Shown here: positions 6,983-9,737 of the stretch, piece by piece
Position numbering within the stretch: the first letter of the stretch is position 1
Layout: the number at the start of each line of letters is the position of its first letter
Source of the DNA: an uncultured bacterium
GTDB taxonomy: Bacteria > Verrucomicrobiota > Kiritimatiellia > UBA8416 > CALETX01
Assembly: GCA_937920455.1 (NCBI GenBank)
Contig: CALETX010000121.1
Span: 1 to 9,737, forward strand
Direction: 5' to 3'
Length of the DNA: 9,737 bases
Notes under the pieces: generated by a model
Databases searched by the model: none
The model's input: only the letters and a program-made list of their open reading frames with translations
What the model was told of the DNA's origin: nothing
Position numbers and translations under genes: made by a program

Positions 6983-7524
6983 TAGCATTGCGGAAAGTCT
7001 CGAACCTTTTGCCTGACTGGAGACCTGGCCGGTGGATGGCAATAGGATCGGTGACGTTCGTGTTCGTATGTATAGGGGTGTTGTTGTTTTACACTCCTTC
7101 AGATGAACTCATGTATTGGCCAGCTAGGCTTGTCGTTCCTTCCGGAGAAGACACAGGAACTATTGTGTTTTATGCTGTTGAAGCAGGAAACACGGGTCGA
7201 GCGGAACTTGAAAGCGTGGAGTTCTGCTTTTCCAAGGATGCTCTGTCGCGCACAGCTATGCCGGTGACAGTGAGGAACTTCGGAGCTTCCGAACGCGCGA
7301 TAGCGATCAGCAACGAAGTCGGGATGACTGTTGTTTCTCTGGGCAAGCTGGAACCAAAAGAGCGTGTGAATATTTATCTGGCTCTGCGGTATCCTTGCGG
7401 GATGGCTCCCGACGAATGGGAGGGAGTTTTTCTAGGAGCGCGTCTGTCAAATGGCCGTGCAAGAAGAGGCAAGCCGGCAATGACGTCTGTGGATCGGGCA
7501 TGGTTCAATCTGTCCGGTCTGTGA
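6979..7524 (+). CDS. Single-pass membrane protein with beta-rich exported domain, unknown function
   Basis: This 181-residue protein has a basic N-terminal tail (LRKVSNLLPDWRPGR), one transmembrane helix at about 20-38 (AIGSVTFVFVCIGVLLF) and an exported domain of about 140 residues. That domain is rich in alternating hydrophobic residues, as in an immunoglobulin-like or CARDB-type beta sandwich, but I see no diagnostic motif. Three cysteines (visible in VEFCFSK, YPCGM and the membrane helix) include two in the exported domain that could pair. The GTG start lies in a GTGA overlap with the GspM-like gene and has a purine-rich GGAGAAGGA at 6959-6967, 11 nt upstream. Position suggests a partner of the GspL/GspM-like pair, perhaps filling a GspC- or PilP-like role. 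I see no HR-domain or PilP motif to support that. Confidence 0.65.
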   Translation: MIALRKVSNLLPDWRPGRWMAIGSVTFVFVCIGVLLFYTPSDELMYWPARLVVPSGEDTGTIVFYAVEAGNTGRAELESVEFCFSKDALSRTAMPVTVRNFGASERAIAISNEVGMTVVSLGKLEPKERVNIYLALRYPCGMAPDEWEGVFLGARLSNGRARRGKPAMTSVDRAWFNLSGL

Positions 7525-7618
7525 AGTTTATTTGCGCTGCCCATGATGCGCCTGGTGTTTCCGTAACTGGTCAGCTATGGGTTGGTATGCCGTTGTTCGA
7601 TTATGGAGCTGGACAAGG

Positions 7619-7673
7619 CTTCTGAGGGCGGGATATTGTGCAAGATGATGCATTGATGACGCGCCTTCTGAGG
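7619..7673 (+). repeat. Direct repeat CTTCTGAGG, two copies
   Basis: The 9-nt word CTTCTGAGG occurs at 7619-7627 and again at 7665-7673. The first copy contains the stop of the 34-codon frame. The second contains the thrC Shine-Dalgarno sequence and the left arm of the hairpin over it. Both copies can pair with CTCAG at 7678-7682, so they could compete. Confidence 0.5.
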
Positions 7674-7683
7674 AATTCTCAGG
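7667..7683 (+). promoter_or_regulatory. Hairpin covering the thrC ribosome-binding site
   Basis: CTGAG (7668-7672) pairs with CTCAG (7678-7682), extended by a G-T pair on the inside and another on the outside, leaving an AAT loop. The stem includes the GAGGA at 7670-7674 that is the only good Shine-Dalgarno sequence for thrC, 10 nt before its ATG. Ribosomes arriving from upstream would melt it, which fits translational coupling. Stability is modest and I could not compute it. Confidence 0.4.
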
Positions 7684-7684
7684 C

Positions 7685-9067
7685 ATGAAATATATAAGCA
7701 CAAGAGGAGGAATCGCCCCCATAGGGTTCAGCGAAACAGTCCTTATGGGACTGGGCCGAGACGGCGGGTTAATCATTCCTGAAACCATTCCGGATGTGCG
7801 TGGCAAGCTGAAGCAGTGGGCGAGTCTTTCGTACAAGGACCTTGCAGTGGAGATAATGCGGCTTTTTGTTGATATGCCTGAGGAAGATCTGGCGGTACTG
7901 ATTGAGGGGAGTTGCTCTGAGTTTGACGATCCTGATGTCGTTCGTGTGGTTGAAACGGGAAGTGTGCAGGTTCTTGAGCTTTTCCACGGTCCGACGCTGG
8001 CTTTCAAGGATCTGGCTCTCCAGTTTCTGGGCCGGCTGTTCGAGCACGTCCTGGCGGGATCGGGCAGGGAACTGAATATTCTTGCCGCAACCAGCGGCGA
8101 CACTGGAAGCGCCGCCATTCACGGGGTGCGAGGGAGAAAAGGCATAAGGATATTTGTCCTTCACCCGCACAAGCGCGTCAGTCGGGTCCAGGAATTGCAG
8201 ATGACCACTGTTCTGGACGAGAATGTCCACAATCTGGCGATTGAAGGGACTTTTGACGACTGCCAGGCTATTGTGAAGCAACTGTTCAGAGATCTTGATT
8301 TCAAGGACCGTTATTCCCTTGGCGCTGTGAATTCGATCAACTGGGCTCGAATTCTGGCTCAGATGGTGTACTACTTTTACGGCGCCTTTCGCGTGATGGA
8401 TCGCAGCGGATGCTTGCGGGTGAGGTTTGCTGTTCCGACTGGAAATTTTGGCGACATTTTTGCGGGGTACATGGCGGCGAGAATGGGGCTGCCGGTTGGC
8501 CTTCTTGTGCTGGCCGCGAACGAGAACGATATTCTTGCGCGTTTTTTCAACAGCGGAGACTATTCAGTTGTTCCAGTTAGAGCGACGCTGAGTCCTTCGA
8601 TGGACATTCAGGTTGCCAGCAATTTTGAGAGATATCTTTACTACCGCATGGGCTGTGACGCGGCACGCGTGAGGCGCGCCATGGAAGATTTTGGGCGCAC
8701 CGGCCGGCTCGACGTTTCGTATCTTCCGTCTGACAGAGACGGCCTTTTTGCGGCGGGCTCCGCGGACAGGGAACAGACTCTCGCAACGATTCGGGCATAT
8801 TACGAGAAGCACGGCTATCTTCTTGATCCGCATACAGCCGTAGGTGTGCATGTGGCTCAAAGTCGGCTTCACGCCAGGGAGCCGATGATTTGCCTTGCGA
8901 CTGCTCATCCCGCCAAGTTCGGCGAGACAGTGAAGCTTGCGGTCGGCAAGGATGTGGCTCGCCATGCGCGGTTGGACGCGCTTGAAGCGCTGCCGACCAG
9001 AGTTGAGGTGCTTCCCAACTCAACAGGGGCGGTCAGGGATTACATCAAAGCGGCCATAGGGGCTTAG
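7685..9067 (+). CDS. thrC: Threonine synthase
   Basis: ThrC converts O-phosphohomoserine to threonine and phosphate using PLP, the last step of threonine synthesis. The 460-residue protein begins MKYISTRGG, the typical N-terminus of the E. coli/yeast-type long threonine synthases, which fixes the start. Motifs are DGGLIIP at 26-32, HGPTLAFKD with the PLP lysine Lys108, AATSGDTGSAAIHG at 134-147 (phosphate-binding turn), INWARILAQMVYYF at 218-231, VPTGNFGDIFAGY at 250-262 and CLATAHPAKFGETV at 403-416. Length and motif order indicate an intact enzyme. No thrA or thrB is adjacent. The preceding 160-bp gap and the hairpin over its ribosome-binding site suggest it is expressed partly through coupling to upstream translation. 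I see no convincing sigma-70 promoter there. Confidence 0.96.
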   Translation: MKYISTRGGIAPIGFSETVLMGLGRDGGLIIPETIPDVRGKLKQWASLSYKDLAVEIMRLFVDMPEEDLAVLIEGSCSEFDDPDVVRVVETGSVQVLELFHGPTLAFKDLALQFLGRLFEHVLAGSGRELNILAATSGDTGSAAIHGVRGRKGIRIFVLHPHKRVSRVQELQMTTVLDENVHNLAIEGTFDDCQAIVKQLFRDLDFKDRYSLGAVNSINWARILAQMVYYFYGAFRVMDRSGCLRVRFAVPTGNFGDIFAGYMAARMGLPVGLLVLAANENDILARFFNSGDYSVVPVRATLSPSMDIQVASNFERYLYYRMGCDAARVRRAMEDFGRTGRLDVSYLPSDRDGLFAAGSADREQTLATIRAYYEKHGYLLDPHTAVGVHVAQSRLHAREPMICLATAHPAKFGETVKLAVGKDVARHARLDALEALPTRVEVLPNSTGAVRDYIKAAIGA

Positions 9068-9072
9068 GGTGC

Positions 9073-9078
9073 AGGAGG
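9073..9078 (+). promoter_or_regulatory. Ribosome-binding site of the YkgJ-family gene
   Basis: A perfect AGGAGG lies 7 nt before the GTG at 9086, in the 18-nt gap after thrC. It decides a GTG start for the cysteine-cluster protein, placing the first CxxC motif at residue 14. Confidence 0.8.
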
Positions 9079-9085
9079 TGCCTCT

Positions 9086-9442
9086 GTGAACTCAACTATC
9101 GAAGGCAGACTTCGCAATTTCAAATGCAGAATGTGCGGAAACTGCTGCCGACCACGGGGGGATGTCAGGCTAACTGCTGAGGATGTTGACCGCCTTGCGA
9201 CATATCTTTCCATGGACGTGAAGGATTTCACGGCCCGATACACGAGGCTGACGGATGACCGGCGTGGTCTGACGTTGGTTGAACGGCAAACGGGAGAGTG
9301 CGGTTTTTTGTGCGAGGACAATACATGCTTTGTGCATGAAGCCAAGCCCGAACAGTGCAGGTCTTTTCCTGTCGGATGGCGTTATCCAGGGTTCGAGATA
9401 GATTGCGCGGCTATGAAAGGCGATGCAGCAGATGAAGTATGA
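9086..9442 (+). CDS. YkgJ-family cysteine-cluster protein (putative Zn/Fe-binding)
   Basis: This 118-residue protein has the family signature. An N-terminal FKCRMCGNCC (Cys14, 17, 20, 21) is followed by a helical RLTAEDVDRLA segment at 28-38, then CGFLCEDNTCFVHEAKPEQCRSFP with Cys72, 76, 81 and 91 and the hallmark CRSFP, and one late Cys107. Nine cysteines in 118 residues fit binding of a metal or an Fe-S cluster. The biochemical role of this family is not established. The GTG at 9086 with a perfect AGGAGG is the clear start. The gene lies 18 nt after thrC and its 3' end overlaps the 5' end of rnr by 11-20 nt, so all three are probably co-transcribed. A link to RNA processing through rnr is speculation. 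Confidence 0.85.
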   Translation: MNSTIEGRLRNFKCRMCGNCCRPRGDVRLTAEDVDRLATYLSMDVKDFTARYTRLTDDRRGLTLVERQTGECGFLCEDNTCFVHEAKPEQCRSFPVGWRYPGFEIDCAAMKGDAADEV

Positions 9443-9737
9443 TGAGGCGAGGGAGCACATTCTCCGGCTTTTTGGTGGTGGCGGGCACGCGGCGCTTCCG
9501 GCTCGCGAGATCGCCGAGCGTTTGAGCCTACGCGGCGGGCGCCGTAAGAAACTCGAAGGTTGGCTTGCGCGCATGGCAAAGGAGGGGCTCCTCTCAAGAG
9601 AGGCAGGCAACCGATATCGGCTGGCGTCACAGCCGCAAGTTTACTCTGGCAAGCTGAGTTTGTCTCGTTCCGGCAGGGGGTTTGTTTCGGTGCCGGGCGG
9701 CGAAGTTGTCGTCGAAAAGGACGCTTTGAAAACAGCC
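9423..9737 (+). CDS. rnr: Ribonuclease R, 3'-partial
   Basis: This is the first 105 codons of RNase R, a processive 3'-5' exoribonuclease of the RNB family that degrades structured RNA. Only the N-terminus is visible. Residues 6-67 look like the RNase R winged helix-turn-helix (HILRLFGGG, LPAREIAERL, LEGWLARMAKEGLL). The first cold-shock OB strand follows, GKLSLSRSGRGFVSVPGG at 76-93, which resembles the usual GxxxxxxxGFGFV pattern. The catalytic RNB domain and S1 domain lie beyond the window end. An in-frame TGA at 9414-9416 limits the start to the ATG at 9423 or the ATG at 9432. A weak GAAAGG at 9415-9420 is too close to the first (2 nt) and rather far from the second (11 nt), so the choice is open. 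It overlaps the preceding gene. Confidence 0.75.
   Translation, partial: MQQMKYDEAREHILRLFGGGGHAALPAREIAERLSLRGGRRKKLEGWLARMAKEGLLSREAGNRYRLASQPQVYSGKLSLSRSGRGFVSVPGGEVVVEKDALKTA

Larger units (their letters stand above)
7521..7688 (+). pseudogene. Possible small gene interrupted by one TGA, or chance reading frame
   Basis: A reading frame starts with GTG at 7521, overlapping the upstream stop as GTGA, the same junction style as two neighbouring genes. It encodes 34 residues (start MKFICAAHDAPG, end GAGQGF) to a TGA at 7623-7625. The same frame then continues open for 20 more codons and ends in a TGA at 7686-7688 that overlaps the thrC start as ATGA. The two junctions fit an intact 55-residue coupled gene apart from the internal TGA. 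Alternatives are two short coupling peptides, a leader peptide, recoding, a sequence error or coincidence. No ribosome-binding site precedes the GTG and I recognise no family. TGA is an ordinary stop in this genome, since several neighbours end with it. Confidence 0.25.

Noticed and set aside
7521..7625. Classical threonine attenuator leader peptide
   Set aside because: The 34-codon frame contains only one Thr and one Ile codon, and no terminator hairpin with a T-run lies before thrC.
7623..7668. Selenocysteine insertion element after the TGA
   Set aside because: A stem can form at the TGA, but I see no GU-type apical loop of the usual bacterial element, and the peptide matches no known selenoprotein.
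7528..8118. Minus-strand open frame of 196 codons covering the pre-thrC gap
   Set aside because: Most of it is antisense to the conserved N-terminal half of thrC, and its translation is Ser/Arg/Pro-rich with no motif.

Overview
This window is about 9.7 kb of a bacterial chromosome. It is moderately GC-rich and densely packed, and every supported gene lies on the + strand. Most junctions are 1-26 nt overlaps (TAATG, GTGA, ATGA). No tRNA, rRNA, CRISPR array, insertion sequence or phage feature is visible. Gene content (aromatic amino acid genes, a GspL/GspM-like pair, an epimerase family common in Planctomycetes and Lentisphaerae) suggests a bacterium of the PVC group, for example Kiritimatiellota, Lentisphaerota or Verrucomicrobiota. 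That placement is an impression from gene style, not a demonstrated result.

Region 1 (1-4751) is an aromatic amino acid / nucleotide operon. It holds a HisC-family aminotransferase (5' end outside the window), tyrA, a class II-like aroA and cmk, followed by a TIM-barrel sugar-phosphate isomerase/epimerase that overlaps cmk. The hisC-tyrA-aroA order matches the end of the Bacillus trp/aro supra-operon, and aroA-cmk adjacency is also found in E. coli. The HisC-family enzyme is therefore probably the aromatic transaminase that works with TyrA.

Region 2 (4752-7524) is a membrane-protein cassette. It contains a short two-helix protein, a 459-residue GspL-like (PilM-PilN-fusion-like) protein, a 176-residue GspM/PilO-like protein and a 181-residue single-pass protein with a beta-rich exported domain that I cannot assign. 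The last three junctions are 4-nt overlaps, so the proteins are probably made together and form an inner-membrane assembly related to type II secretion or type IV pilus platforms. No pilin, secretin or ATPase gene is in the window.

Region 3 (7525-7684) is a 160-bp gap before thrC. It contains a short reading frame that begins with a GTGA overlap on the upstream gene and ends with an ATGA overlap on thrC, but is broken by one in-frame TGA. It also contains a repeated CTTCTGAGG word, whose second copy forms a hairpin over the thrC ribosome-binding site.

Region 4 (7685-9737) holds thrC, a YkgJ-type cysteine-cluster protein and the 5' end of rnr (RNase R), which runs off the window. The main candidates for something new are the region 2 cassette and the pre-thrC gap.
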